Origin: Ameyamaea chiangmaiensis
Lineage (GTDB): Bacteria; Pseudomonadota; Alphaproteobacteria; Acetobacterales; Acetobacteraceae
Reading direction: 5' to 3'
DNA length: 64,000 bases
Assembly (NCBI RefSeq): GCF_025995235.1
Contig: NZ_BAPT01000001.1
Span: forward strand, 1 to 64,000
The notes under the pieces: generated by a model
Database searches by the model: none
What the model saw: only the letters and a program-made list of their open reading frames with translations
Told to the model about the DNA's origin: nothing
In this document: piece by piece, positions 6,744 through 15,480 of the stretch
Numbering within the stretch: position 1 is the stretch's first letter
Layout: each line of letters starts with the position of its first letter
Made by a program: the position numbers and the translations under genes

Positions 6744-8248
6744 TCATACAAATGGTCTAAAAATATGGGAAATCTTACTTTTTCCGTGAAAAGCTTGGCT
6801 TCTTCATAGGAAAGGTTTGACCCATAATTTTGACCAACTTCACCTGTTTCATGCCCAAATATTTTATTGATAATTTCCATATTTAGCCCAGAAACACGCA
6901 ACATTTGGCGGAATGTATGCCTGAATGAGTAAGCAACAAGAGCATCATCAATTAAGCCAATATCATCAAGATAACGGTTTAAACGCTTGCTCCATGACTC
7001 TGCTGTTATAGGCTTGGCTTTATCTTCTACCAGCTTTAACCCTTTCATTTCCTGTTGCTTTGCATATTCAAAAAATCCTAATTTTTTTAAATCAGGATGA
7101 GCAGGAATCAAACGTGGACTGTTTAAAGTCTTGGTTCCAGATTGGCGAAGGTCAAAACAAGGTATGCCGTTCAGGTCATATAATTTTGCAGGTGCTTCGC
7201 AGATTTCATTTAACCTTGCGCCAGAAAAAGCCAAAATAACAATAAACCAATAATCATATGTTTTATTGTGGATATTGCCTTTTATGCTCCTTTGTCTTTC
7301 TGATTTATATCCTGTAAAAACTGGACTATCAAAAATAATTTTAAGTTCTTCGTTTGTAAAACCACGTCTTCTATCTTGTTGGCGTGTTCTTTTTTCTTCT
7401 ACTGTTTTGCTTCTCGCCTGAATGTCAGAAAAACCCTTGTCCTCAATTAAAGCAGAAGATACACACCATTTCAGGAAATACTTTATTTCTCCAATATGCC
7501 TAACGATAGTGGCATGTGATAGATTGCCACCTCTCAAAGAAGGCTTATCACGCAACCAATCAGCATAAGCCTTTATGTCCTGTTTGGTGACTTGATTGAT
7601 TGGCTTGTTCGTAATCAGTTCGCAGACTTGCTTGAATGTTATATTATAACTTTCTCTTGTTTTGTCCGAGATTCCAGGGTTGTCCTTGAAAAAGGAAGGA
7701 ACAAGGTCAAACCATAATACAGATGATTCGGCCTGTTTTTCAGCCCTTACAGGCTCTTGCGTACTTTGAGAGACAGAAGGGCCAGCCAAGCCTATAGCCT
7801 TGCTCATACCTTCTATAATGCCGTTTTGATGCGCTTCACGAATAGACCACGCTGAAAGCTTGGCTAACTCTAGGTTTCGCTTTCGTTCGCTGTTGTCCCT
7901 TGCTTCCTGCGATATCAAGAGATTCAACATCATCTTAATGTTGTGAAGGTCTTCCTGCGGGATTGCGTCAATCTTGTCAGCATTCTGGGAAATGAAGGCT
8001 TTGAGTTCAGAAACCTCAGCAGTTCCTTCTTTTACGTCAAAAACCTTTTGTGCCAACTGCTTCCGAATATCCACAAACAACCCCGACAAAGACGACACAA
8101 CACCAACCGCACGAGTTTGGGCAGTCATTCTATCAGAGGTTTTGAGCGTTCGGCAGATATGTAAGCCAAGCACACAGCGAAGGTCAGAAGGGACTTTAAC
8201 CCTTACATACCAAGTCTGATAACGCCGAATCATATATGGAGTAGGCAA
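6716..8248 (-). CDS. Tyrosine integrase of the tRNA-Glu element
   Basis: A 510-residue tyrosine recombinase lying next to the attachment site, with its N-terminus toward the tRNA. The C-terminal catalytic domain carries Arg in GARLNE, the H-x-x-R box as RHTFRQ, a later His in FGHETGE and the Tyr in GQNYG, so the active site looks complete. The N-terminal 180 residues (YQTWYVRVKVP onwards) are the long DNA-binding extension seen in integrases of Acetobacteraceae and other alphaproteobacteria. The longest frame starts at a TTG (8246-8248); the ATG at 8231-8233 is an alternative that removes five residues. It would catalyse insertion and excision at the 17-bp repeats. It is AT-rich like the element and, unlike the integrase at 108-1154, undamaged. 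Confidence 0.9.
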   Translation of the reverse strand: MPTPYMIRRYQTWYVRVKVPSDLRCVLGLHICRTLKTSDRMTAQTRAVGVVSSLSGLFVDIRKQLAQKVFDVKEGTAEVSELKAFISQNADKIDAIPQEDLHNIKMMLNLLISQEARDNSERKRNLELAKLSAWSIREAHQNGIIEGMSKAIGLAGPSVSQSTQEPVRAEKQAESSVLWFDLVPSFFKDNPGISDKTRESYNITFKQVCELITNKPINQVTKQDIKAYADWLRDKPSLRGGNLSHATIVRHIGEIKYFLKWCVSSALIEDKGFSDIQARSKTVEEKRTRQQDRRRGFTNEELKIIFDSPVFTGYKSERQRSIKGNIHNKTYDYWFIVILAFSGARLNEICEAPAKLYDLNGIPCFDLRQSGTKTLNSPRLIPAHPDLKKLGFFEYAKQQEMKGLKLVEDKAKPITAESWSKRLNRYLDDIGLIDDALVAYSFRHTFRQMLRVSGLNMEIINKIFGHETGEVGQNYGSNLSYEEAKLFTEKVRFPIFLDHLYDYSTSSRSV

Positions 8249-8262
8249 ACCTTTGTCGTCCC

Positions 8263-8275
8263 ATATGTAACACCA
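8263..8275. repeat. Right copy of the 13-bp subterminal repeat
   Basis: ATATGTAACACCA, identical to 1312-1324, sits between the integrase start and the tRNA-proximal att repeat. It may be an integrase arm-type site or an operator for int. Confidence 0.45.
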
Positions 8276-8337
8276 ACATGTGCCACCTGCGGAAAGACAA
8301 AGAAATTATGCCAATAAAATCAGTCACTTAGAGCGAC

Positions 8338-8413
8338 TGGCGTCCCATAGGGGATTCGAACCCCTGTTGCCGCCGTGAGAGGGCGGCGTCCTAGGCCTCT
8401 AGACGAATGGGAC
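8338..8413 (-). tRNA. tRNA-Glu (anticodon CTC)
   Basis: 76 nt on the minus strand. Acceptor stem GTCCCAT / ATGGGAC, anticodon stem CCGCC / GGCGG with the loop CTCTCAC giving anticodon CTC, T-arm GGGG-TTCGAAT-CCCC, and an encoded CCA. The last 17 bases (8338-8354) are the att core of the adjoining element, so the integration rebuilt a full tRNA gene. Confidence 0.97.
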
Positions 8414-8481
8414 TGAAGGCGTGAGCGGCTTATAGAGGGGGCATGATCGACGCGCAAGGCCGATTTTCAATAATCATGCAC

Positions 8482-8868
8482 TTAGGGCGCAACCGAGAGA
8501 ACGGTGTCGGCGGATAACGCGCCGTTACGCCAGATGACCACGCGGTCTGGCCCTCCCCCCGTCAGCAAAAGTGCCAATCCGCCAGGCACGCCCGTGATCT
8601 GAGCGATATGGGTGCCGGGCGCCAGTTGAATGACCTCTGACGGTGCCACGCCAGCCGTGCCTGAGGGTGCCACGACCGGTGCAGTGTCGGCAGGTCGGTG
8701 ATGGGCCAGGCGATGTACGACCGCAAACATCAGCACAGTCGTGCCGACAACAATCAAGGCGCCCATGCCGATCACGGCCGCCAACAGAAACCGGGAAACC
8801 GGTACAGACTCGCTCAAAGTATTTCCCTTTCGCCGGCGCTCGGAGTAAACCGCCCTATGCACGTCCAT
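8482..8868 (-). CDS. Single-pass membrane protein, DUF6476-like
   Basis: Up to 128 residues: a basic N-terminus, one membrane helix (about residues 27-50, LLAAVIGMGALIVVGTTVLM), then a short periplasmic domain ending in a small beta-rich module (PDRVVIWRNGALSADTVLSV). Length, topology and position beside an RluA-family gene and rpoH match the DUF6476 family of alphaproteobacteria, whose function is unknown. The ATG start overlaps the divergent rluA-type gene by 12 bases; a TTG at 8815-8817 preceded by AAAGGGAAA would shorten it by 17 residues and remove the overlap, so the start is unsure. Confidence 0.65.
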   Translation of the reverse strand: MDVHRAVYSERRRKGNTLSESVPVSRFLLAAVIGMGALIVVGTTVLMFAVVHRLAHHRPADTAPVVAPSGTAGVAPSEVIQLAPGTHIAQITGVPGGLALLLTGGGPDRVVIWRNGALSADTVLSVAP

Positions 8869-9840
8869 GCACCATCGTTCGACGCGTCAACCTTTACCCT
8901 GGTCGCCGGACAGGACGACGCGCGTGAGCGCACGGACCGATTCGTGGCCCGCGCTATCGGCACGATTTCGCGCTCCCGGGTCAAGTCCCTCATGGAAGAA
9001 GGAAGCCTGACGCGGGACGGTGTGGTCGTCAGGGACGCATCCGAACCTGTGCGCGCCGGGGCTTCCTACATATTGTCACCGCCGCCGCCGGTGCCGGCTG
9101 TTCCTGAAGGACAGTGCATGGCACTCGATATTCTTTACGAAGACGGCGACCTGATCGTCATCGACAAACCGGCAGGCCTGGTGGTACATCCTGCACCGGG
9201 GAATGAGACGGGGACATTGGTCAACGCGCTGATCGCACATTGTGGCGACAGTCTCGTGGGGATCGGGGGCGAGCGTCGTCCGGGGATCGTCCATCGCCTG
9301 GACAAGGACACGTCCGGTGTCATGGTCGCGGCGAAGACCGAAAAGGCCCACCTTGCCCTGTCCGAGGCTTTTGCGGCCCGGACGATCCAGCGATCGTACA
9401 CGGCTCTCTGCTGGGGCGCTCTGCTTCCCTCCAGAGGGGATTTCGAGGGCGCGATCGGTCGTGACAAGGCTGACCGCAAGCGAATGGCTGTTGTCCGCGC
9501 AGGCGGCAAGCCTGCCCTGACACATTACCGGACCGTGAAGTCGATCGGTGCCGGGCTGACGCTGGTCGAGTGTCGGCTGGCCACGGGACGTACCCACCAG
9601 ATACGGGTCCATTTCGCGCACGCGGGTCACCCGCTGGTCGGCGATCCAGTCTACCTTCGGCGCGTGCCGGCGGCCGCCAGGCAGTTGCCCGAACTAGCCC
9701 GAAAAGCCGCTCTCGACTTTCCGCGACAGGCGCTACACGCCGCCGAGCTGGGCTTTATCCACCCGTCGAGTGGGGAACCTGTCCACTTCAGGAGTGATCT
9801 GCCCCCCGACTTTCAAGCGCTGCTGGCGGACATTGCCTAA
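8857..9840 (+). CDS. RluA-family 23S rRNA pseudouridine synthase (RluD type)
   Basis: 327 residues from the ATG at 8857 (GGAG 11 bases upstream). An N-terminal S4-like RNA-binding region (RFVARAIGTISRSRVKSLM) is followed by the PseudoU_synth_2 domain: DLIVIDKPAGLVVHP, the catalytic loop HRLDKDTSG with the nucleophilic Asp, and the TGRTHQIRVH motif. S4 domain plus this core is the layout of RluC/RluD enzymes, which isomerise uridines in 23S rRNA (RluD: helix 69). The exact target cannot be told from sequence. A frame open further upstream has no support. It lies upstream of rpoH in the same direction, as in many alphaproteobacteria. Confidence 0.88.
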   Translation: MHVHAPSFDASTFTLVAGQDDARERTDRFVARAIGTISRSRVKSLMEEGSLTRDGVVVRDASEPVRAGASYILSPPPPVPAVPEGQCMALDILYEDGDLIVIDKPAGLVVHPAPGNETGTLVNALIAHCGDSLVGIGGERRPGIVHRLDKDTSGVMVAAKTEKAHLALSEAFAARTIQRSYTALCWGALLPSRGDFEGAIGRDKADRKRMAVVRAGGKPALTHYRTVKSIGAGLTLVECRLATGRTHQIRVHFAHAGHPLVGDPVYLRRVPAAARQLPELARKAALDFPRQALHAAELGFIHPSSGEPVHFRSDLPPDFQALLADIA

Positions 9841-10085
9841 AATTAAGGCATGGTGCGCGGGTTTCGCTTGAAATCGGACTAATCCTGTGCGGTAATCAAG
9901 TCCTGTCCCGACGCGCTCACCCAGCCGCCGGAATAGGACGTCCCGCATCACGGCGGCCCAGAAGGGAGCCCGGCGCGGGGACGTGAAGTCCTTATTCTCG
10001 CGTGCCTGAACCTGGGCTCCGTCGCTGCGTTGCAGACCTCACGGAAGCATATCTCCCACGGTCATCAGGCGAAAGGAGCCCAATC

Positions 10086-10982
10086 ATGGCCTCTGCCGTC
10101 CTTACAATTGGTCCGGAACAGAGCCTGTCAAGGTATCTGCAGGACATTCGCAAATTCCCTCTCCTCACGCCACAGGAAGAAGTCGATCTCTCGCGCCGTT
10201 GGCGTGAGCATGAAGACTCCGGCGCGGCTCATAGGCTGGTGACGTCGCATCTGCGTCTCGTGGCCAAAATTGCGATGGGGTATCGAGGTTACGGCCTGCC
10301 CGTGAACGAACTGATCAGCGAGGGCAACGTCGGCATGATGCAGGCCGTGCGCCGCTTTGATCCCGATCGCGGATTCCGGCTTGCGACCTATGCGATGTGG
10401 TGGATTCGGGCCGCTATTCAGGAATACATCCTGCACAGCTGGTCACTGGTGAAAATGGGAACCACCGCAGCCCAGAAGAAGCTCTTCTTCAATCTGCGCC
10501 GTCTCAAGGGGCAGATGAAGGCCATCGACGAAGGCGACTTGCAGCCCGAGCAGGTCGGCAAGATCGCGACGACACTGGGCGTCTCCGAAAACGATGTCGT
10601 GTCCATGAACCGCAGGTTGGCGGCCCCGGACCATAGTTTGAACGCGCCCTTGCGCTCGGATGGTGAAGGGGAGTGGCAGGATTGGCTGGTCGATGAGCAC
10701 GATAACCAGGAAGAGGTTCTGGCCGAGGCAGAGGAGTTCAACGGGCGGAAAGCTCTTCTGGCGGGCGCATTGGCGACGCTCAACGAACGCGAGCGCCATA
10801 TTCTGACCGAGCGTCGCTTGAAAGAGGATCCGGTGACGTTGGAAGAGTTGTCGCACCACTATAAGGTCTCGCGCGAGCGGGTACGTCAGATTGAAGTGCG
10901 CGCATTTGAAAAGCTGCAGGCCGCCATGAAGTCTCAGGTGGCCGACCGCCGCCGTCGGGAGATCGAAGAGCGCGTCGCATAA
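10086..10982 (+). CDS. rpoH: Heat-shock sigma factor RpoH (sigma-32)
   Basis: 298 residues from the ATG at 10086, which follows GAAAGGAG; the longer frame to 10002 has no ribosome binding site. It has all parts of a group 3 sigma-70 factor: region 1.2/2.1 (LSRYLQDIRKFPLL, LVTSHLRLVAKIA), region 2.4 (FRLATYAMWWIRAAIQEYI), the RpoH box AQKKLFFNLRRLK that separates RpoH from other sigma factors, and region 4 (LNERERHILTERR, helix-turn-helix VSRERVRQIEVRAFEKL). It directs RNA polymerase to heat-shock promoters. The 245 bases upstream contain no gene and presumably hold its promoter. Confidence 0.96.
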   Translation: MASAVLTIGPEQSLSRYLQDIRKFPLLTPQEEVDLSRRWREHEDSGAAHRLVTSHLRLVAKIAMGYRGYGLPVNELISEGNVGMMQAVRRFDPDRGFRLATYAMWWIRAAIQEYILHSWSLVKMGTTAAQKKLFFNLRRLKGQMKAIDEGDLQPEQVGKIATTLGVSENDVVSMNRRLAAPDHSLNAPLRSDGEGEWQDWLVDEHDNQEEVLAEAEEFNGRKALLAGALATLNERERHILTERRLKEDPVTLEELSHHYKVSRERVRQIEVRAFEKLQAAMKSQVADRRRREIEERVA

Positions 10983-11038
10983 ACACCTCTGGCGGTGGCG
11001 CCCTCTCGGTCACTTCTAGACCATCCGGGTAGAAGATA

Positions 11039-11521
11039 TCAGTCTTTCGTATCGACATGGACAGACATGTGTGGGGTCGTCAGGCCCCATTCCCGTATCA
11101 GGTGTTCGCGGCGGTTTTCAAGGCCGCGTGTTATATGGTCCTGTCTGCGCGTATGGAAAATCCGTAGGGTGATCAGGGAGGCTTCGAAAATGAACCACCC
11201 ACACCCGGCGGCCACCCAGTCGATCAGGAGAGTCTTCGGATCCATCAGGATACGAACGCAGCTTTCCCAAGCATTTGCGCCACTCCAGACAGCCAGACAA
11301 GGATATATCGCGGCTACGCCGATATAGGCCGCGATCACCCTGCTATATTCCGCCTCGTCCGGCTTTTCGAACACTCTGGCGATTATATAGGGAAGGATCA
11401 GCAACGCGCCGAGCAGGCTGAAAGACGGCTCGAGCACGACGCACAGGCCGACACTGAACCCGTGCCACCATCGGAAATTCAGGTCGCGACGGGTCGAGGC
11501 GATGGTGTCCGGGGAACTCAC
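11039..11521 (-). CDS. Small multi-pass membrane protein, unknown
   Basis: 160 residues if started at the GTG 11519-11521, which overlaps the stop of the upstream pseudokinase gene (GTGA) and suggests coupled translation; a longer frame to 11560 would re-read that gene. Hydrophobic segments lie at about 20-45, 63-80 and 100-120, and the C-terminus is charged (RRQDHITRGLENRREHL). I recognise no family. Coupling to the kinase-like gene, which itself ends in a membrane helix, suggests that the two products work together at the membrane. Confidence 0.6.
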   Translation of the reverse strand: MSSPDTIASTRRDLNFRWWHGFSVGLCVVLEPSFSLLGALLILPYIIARVFEKPDEAEYSRVIAAYIGVAAIYPCLAVWSGANAWESCVRILMDPKTLLIDWVAAGCGWFIFEASLITLRIFHTRRQDHITRGLENRREHLIREWGLTTPHMSVHVDTKD

Positions 11522-13476
11522 GGCGTGAAGTTCAAGACAATCAGGGCGCCCGCTCCGCACGCGGCTACCATCAGGGCGATGTTTGCTGCAGCATTCCGAA
11601 TGCCTTCCGTTGCATGGCGCATGCGCTGCTGTCGCGACTCAAGGTCTCGATCGAGACGGGCCAGTTCGGCGCGTGCCGCCATTAGACCGTGCATGTCAAG
11701 AGTAAGGTCGGTCTGGTCGAACAGAAGAGTATGCATCAGCACTAGATTTCCAGCCTCAGCTGCATCGGCCAGTCTCTCACTCTTCAGGCGTCGGGTCGTC
11801 GCTGAATGCCATTTATCAATGGCATTCCCCAAATGCGGAAGCATTTTTCGTCCGAGTGCGCGTAACGGACCCAGTCCATACAGTGTCTGCAGAGACGCGA
11901 GCGTTAGCAGGTTTTGCGTCCAGTGATCGGGATAAAGCCTCGCATCCGGTCGTGGAACGTGAACGCCTTTGGCCGCGCACCGCGCAGCGACAAAGCTGTC
12001 CATTGCGTCGTCGAGCAAAGGCGAGTCAGACGCTGCGTCCTGCGAAAGCCATTCAATAAGGCCGCTCACGGACGTGATGCGTTCGTTGGCGCACCGCTTC
12101 GATAGGCAGGCCTGGAATGGATTTGCCTGATAAGCCGCGAGCAACAGGCCAGAGTCTGCGTGGGGCGTGCGCATGTGTCGCAGTGATATCGACAGCGTCT
12201 TCACCAGCGCCGAAACAGCCGATCCTTCCGGCAGGTGCCCTGGACCCAGCATAGTCGTGACGGCGACGATATCGCGGGTAAGGCTCATCATCGGTGCCGC
12301 GGCGCTCGCCTCGGCGGTAGCGCTCCACCCTATGATGGCGGGCAGCGCATCGGGCCAGAACCAGACGCCGCGCCAGAACAGCGGAGCAGAGCGATCGATA
12401 AGGCAGAGAATGTGCGCCAGCAGCCCGGGCTCAACAGGCGGCCGTCCCGCAGACTGACCCTCGTTCGATCGACGATCGTGGAGTGCTGCCGAAAGTAGGG
12501 TCGCAGCCTGTGCCCGTCCGGCTTCGAGGCGCAGCCACTGTTCGACGATACCGCGATCAAGGAGCGACGTGAAAGCGTCCGGCTGTGCCGCCGCTTGCCA
12601 GCTCAGGGCGGCACATGTCCGGGCTTCCTGTGCGCCAATCATAATCGGCGTGCGAGCGGGGCTGTCTCCGCGGCGAGAAAAAAGCTTCCTTGGACCGACA
12701 TTTTCCAGATCTCGTGGTGTCGGTCTTGCGTCCGGATCGTCGGACAACATCGCATGCAGCAGTGACCGGATGCCGGACGGGATGTCCTGTCCCGTCGTGT
12801 AGGCGTGGAAACTCCCTCTCGAGAAGCGGCGGCTCAGGATATCGTAAGGTTCAACATCAGCAAACGGTAGCCTCCCTGTCACAAGAGAGAGTACCAGAAC
12901 GCCGAGGGAGAAAATATCGTCGGCAATCGTACCGTTGCCGCGCGCGATGGGCGGACACACGGCTGAGGACAACGCCTCAAAAACCACGGTCTGGTGAAAT
13001 GCAGGGGGAGCCAGCCATCCGGGGCCGAGGATAGCCGGGACACCGGGACGACTTTGATAGACGTTGTCCGGGCGAATCGCGCGATGTGTTATTCCAGCAC
13101 GTTCGAGTGCTCGTAATGCACCGGCCAGAGGTTGGACGACATGGTCCAGAATCGCGCTTTCCGTCCATCCACTGCGGCTGATGCTCAAAGCCGCCGGTGG
13201 CTCTGGCGCGATCAGCCAGAGCGATTCGGCCTCGTCCAGCCGTGCGACTGTCATCAACGCATCGGATCGGAGTGACAGGGCAGTCAAAAGACACGGGCGC
13301 GCGGGCAGGAGGGTCGATGGCGCCATCGCATGCATCGAAGCGCCGGGCGATAAGGCATCGCGGGCGGCAAACGTATCGCACCCACCGATCGGGGCGACGG
13401 GCTCATCGAGAGCAATCGAAAAGCGGCTTCCTATAAGCAGCCTATGATCCGATTGTGCACGTAACGTATCCGCCAT
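11518..13476 (-). CDS. Kinase-fold protein lacking catalytic residues (pseudokinase), C-terminal membrane anchor
   Basis: 652 residues from the ATG at 13474-13476 (a GTG at 13518 would add 14). The first 270 residues resemble a Hanks-type Ser/Thr kinase: residues 131-138 (HRAIRPDN) align with the HRDxxxxN loop but the catalytic Asp is Ala133; the DFG motif is replaced by LGPG near 150; no conserved VAxK lysine is visible; the structural DIFSLG (subdomain IX) and the late RPTPRDL are kept. The fold is therefore probably a binding or scaffold module. The middle is an unrecognised helical region, and a single membrane helix closes the protein (IALMVAACGAGALIVLNF). The gene lies downstream of fliI-fliJ on the same strand, so a role at the flagellar base is an inference from context only. 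Confidence 0.65.
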   Translation of the reverse strand: MADTLRAQSDHRLLIGSRFSIALDEPVAPIGGCDTFAARDALSPGASMHAMAPSTLLPARPCLLTALSLRSDALMTVARLDEAESLWLIAPEPPAALSISRSGWTESAILDHVVQPLAGALRALERAGITHRAIRPDNVYQSRPGVPAILGPGWLAPPAFHQTVVFEALSSAVCPPIARGNGTIADDIFSLGVLVLSLVTGRLPFADVEPYDILSRRFSRGSFHAYTTGQDIPSGIRSLLHAMLSDDPDARPTPRDLENVGPRKLFSRRGDSPARTPIMIGAQEARTCAALSWQAAAQPDAFTSLLDRGIVEQWLRLEAGRAQAATLLSAALHDRRSNEGQSAGRPPVEPGLLAHILCLIDRSAPLFWRGVWFWPDALPAIIGWSATAEASAAAPMMSLTRDIVAVTTMLGPGHLPEGSAVSALVKTLSISLRHMRTPHADSGLLLAAYQANPFQACLSKRCANERITSVSGLIEWLSQDAASDSPLLDDAMDSFVAARCAAKGVHVPRPDARLYPDHWTQNLLTLASLQTLYGLGPLRALGRKMLPHLGNAIDKWHSATTRRLKSERLADAAEAGNLVLMHTLLFDQTDLTLDMHGLMAARAELARLDRDLESRQQRMRHATEGIRNAAANIALMVAACGAGALIVLNFTP

Positions 13477-13682
13477 GGAGCCACGTAACCCTAAGACAAA
13501 AGCGGCAGCACGAGCCACTGCCGCTTATTCGCTTCTTCATCGCTATAAGGGAAAGTGGTTAAGATTTTCTTCCCGTCTGCAGTACTATGTGCAGTTCTCA
13601 CGGTGCGTCAAAGTCGCCTCATCTGGCTAGGAACTGCGGTTCCAGGCGCCGAAATGCCTCGGTATTCGAGGGCCGCCAACAC

Positions 13683-14102
13683 TCATTCAACTCGTCGGGG
13701 TCGAATTTCGTCCAACAGCGCCTGTTCGGCCTTCAGTGCCTTCACGCGGTCCTTTTCCGCCTGCCGTGACATGGCTGTCCTGACGCTCTCACGGGCTGTT
13801 CTGGCGGTGATCAACGCGGCGCGGGCGATCGTGAGGCAGGTTCGCGCCTGAAGTTCGTCACGGCGCGCCGCGTCGATCGCCGCTTGTCCCACCGGCAACC
13901 AACGTGCGTAATTTTCAACGCTCACATCGCCGCTACTCGTTGCAAGGGCGATTTCGCGCTCGTGTAACAGACGCTCCTCTGCGTTCCGCACAGCCTGCGA
14001 GGCCTGATCGAGAGTATCGACGGAGTTCGCAAGAACGCGCATGGCTTCCTGGTATTCCCGGTCCCGGATCGACATCAGGGCGGTCAGCGCGGAACGCTTC
14101 AT
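13683..14102 (-). CDS. fliJ: FliJ-like flagellar export chaperone
   Basis: 139 residues beginning at an ATG that overlaps the fliI stop (ATGA, 14099-14102). The product is almost wholly helical and rich in Ala, Arg, Glu and Gln, with regular heptads (YQEAMRVLANSVDTLDQASQ and later), as in FliJ, the coiled-coil stalk that couples the FliI ATPase ring to the export gate FlhA. FliJ proteins are poorly conserved, so the call rests on size, coiled-coil character and its position directly after fliI. Confidence 0.7.
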   Translation of the reverse strand: MKRSALTALMSIRDREYQEAMRVLANSVDTLDQASQAVRNAEERLLHEREIALATSSGDVSVENYARWLPVGQAAIDAARRDELQARTCLTIARAALITARTARESVRTAMSRQAEKDRVKALKAEQALLDEIRPRRVE

Positions 14103-15448
14103 GCCAATGCTCGCTGAAGGGCGGCGAAACTGTCCTCTATGGAGGCTCGCTCCTCCCGTTCCTGACGAAGTATGGCTTCGACGGCAGGCCGCACCCGTAT
14201 GGCCTCGTCTACCTCTGGATCGCTGCCGGCCTTGTAGGCGCCGAGGCGGATCATGTCGGCCATTTCGGCATAACTTGCCATCAAGGCCCGTGCCCGGCTG
14301 ACCAAAGCTTTTTCCGCAGGCAGTGTGCACCGGTGTGAGGTGCGCGAGAGGGAGCGCAGTACGTCCACGGCCGGGTAACGACCTGCTTCCGCGATCGCGC
14401 GATCCAGGATGATGTGACCGTCCAGAATACCACGCACCGCGTCCGCCACGGGCTCATTCTGGTCGTCCCCTTCCACCAGTACTGTAAAGAGAGCGGTAAT
14501 GTGACCTTCCTTGCCGTTCTCGCATCGTCTGCCCGGCCCCGCCCGCTCAAGCAATCGGGGCAGTTCGGCGAAGACGCTCGGCGGATAGCCCCGGGTGGCG
14601 GGCGGTTCACCCATTGAGAGGCCGATCTCTCTCAAGGCCAGACAAAACCGGGTGACGCTGTCCATCAACAGGAGAACGGACAGCCCCTGGTCTCGGAAAT
14701 GTTCGGCAATGGTCATTGCGGTATAGGCGGCTTCTCGTCGCATCAGCGGTGCACAGTCCGAAGTTGCGACGACGACTGCCGTACGTTGTCTCGCGTCCTC
14801 ACCGAGTTCATCTTCAAGGAATTCCCGCACTTCACGCCCTCGCTCACCAACCAGGGCGACAACAGCGACATCACACGACGTAAATCGGGCGAGCATGGCG
14901 AGAAGGGTGGATTTGCCCACGCCGGAGCCGGCGAACAGGCCTAGCCGCTGCCCTTCGCAGCACGTTGTAAACGCATTCAGGACACGAACGCCGAGATCAA
15001 GACGTGGTCCCAGCCGCGCGCGTTCCATGGCGTTCAGCGGTGCCGCACGTGTCGGCTGCACACAAGACCCGCCGGGGCGGGGTCCTCCGTCCAATGGCGC
15101 TCCCAGCGGGTCGACGACCCGGCCGAGCCACCGGTCACTCACCGGTAGTCCGCCACGGCGTAGCATGGCGTTCTGACCCAGATAGAGCGGCAGAGATGCC
15201 TTGGAGCCTGGTCCCAGTCCATCCGTATCGCCAAACACCATCGTTTTGGCGAGCGAACCGCAGAAGCCCACAACCTCCGCGCGTATAGACCCCCCCGCCA
15301 GAGGGTGCAGATCCAGTCTGTCCCCGACTGAGAGAAGGCCGTCAAAGCCGGAAACTGATACGTAGAGACCTGATACATCGTATACTTTTCCGTGTATCTC
15401 GGCAGCGGCCGGGGTGGAAAAAAAGGTCATGGCGTTGCCGGGCTTCAT
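14099..15448 (-). CDS. fliI: Flagellum-specific ATPase FliI
   Basis: 449 residues from the ATG at 15446-15448 (a TTG at 15490 is the longest possibility). An N-terminal beta-barrel is followed by a RecA-like core with Walker A GLFAGSGVGKST, VALVGERGREVREF, Walker B LSVLLLMDSVTRF and the RGYPPSVFAELPRLLERAG signature of the type III secretion/flagellar ATPases. It powers unfolding and export of flagellar subunits at the cytoplasmic face of the basal body. The neighbours fliJ and ctrA favour FliI over the virulence-type homologues (YscN). It is transcribed divergently from ctrA. Confidence 0.94.
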   Translation of the reverse strand: MKPGNAMTFFSTPAAAEIHGKVYDVSGLYVSVSGFDGLLSVGDRLDLHPLAGGSIRAEVVGFCGSLAKTMVFGDTDGLGPGSKASLPLYLGQNAMLRRGGLPVSDRWLGRVVDPLGAPLDGGPRPGGSCVQPTRAAPLNAMERARLGPRLDLGVRVLNAFTTCCEGQRLGLFAGSGVGKSTLLAMLARFTSCDVAVVALVGERGREVREFLEDELGEDARQRTAVVVATSDCAPLMRREAAYTAMTIAEHFRDQGLSVLLLMDSVTRFCLALREIGLSMGEPPATRGYPPSVFAELPRLLERAGPGRRCENGKEGHITALFTVLVEGDDQNEPVADAVRGILDGHIILDRAIAEAGRYPAVDVLRSLSRTSHRCTLPAEKALVSRARALMASYAEMADMIRLGAYKAGSDPEVDEAIRVRPAVEAILRQEREERASIEDSFAALQRALA

Positions 15449-15480
15449 ACGTTTCTCAGGGCTCGCACAGTGGCCTATGA

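Larger units (their letters stand above)
1213..8354. mobile_element. Integrative mobilizable element in tRNA-Glu
   Basis: An AT-rich block of about 7.1 kb in GC-rich chromosome, bounded by the 17-bp repeats at 1213-1229 and 8338-8354. Content from left to right: HEPN-motif gene, rolling-circle Rep, oriT-like inverted repeats, small ORF, mobC, relaxase with a nested gene, res-like dyads, serine resolvase, and a tyrosine integrase next to the tRNA. There are no type IV secretion genes, so transfer would need a helper. Rep plus relaxase plus resolvase is a plasmid gene set; together with an integrase and att sites the block reads as a small mobilizable plasmid that has become integrative. Composition and gene content suggest transfer from a low-GC host. 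Confidence 0.88.
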
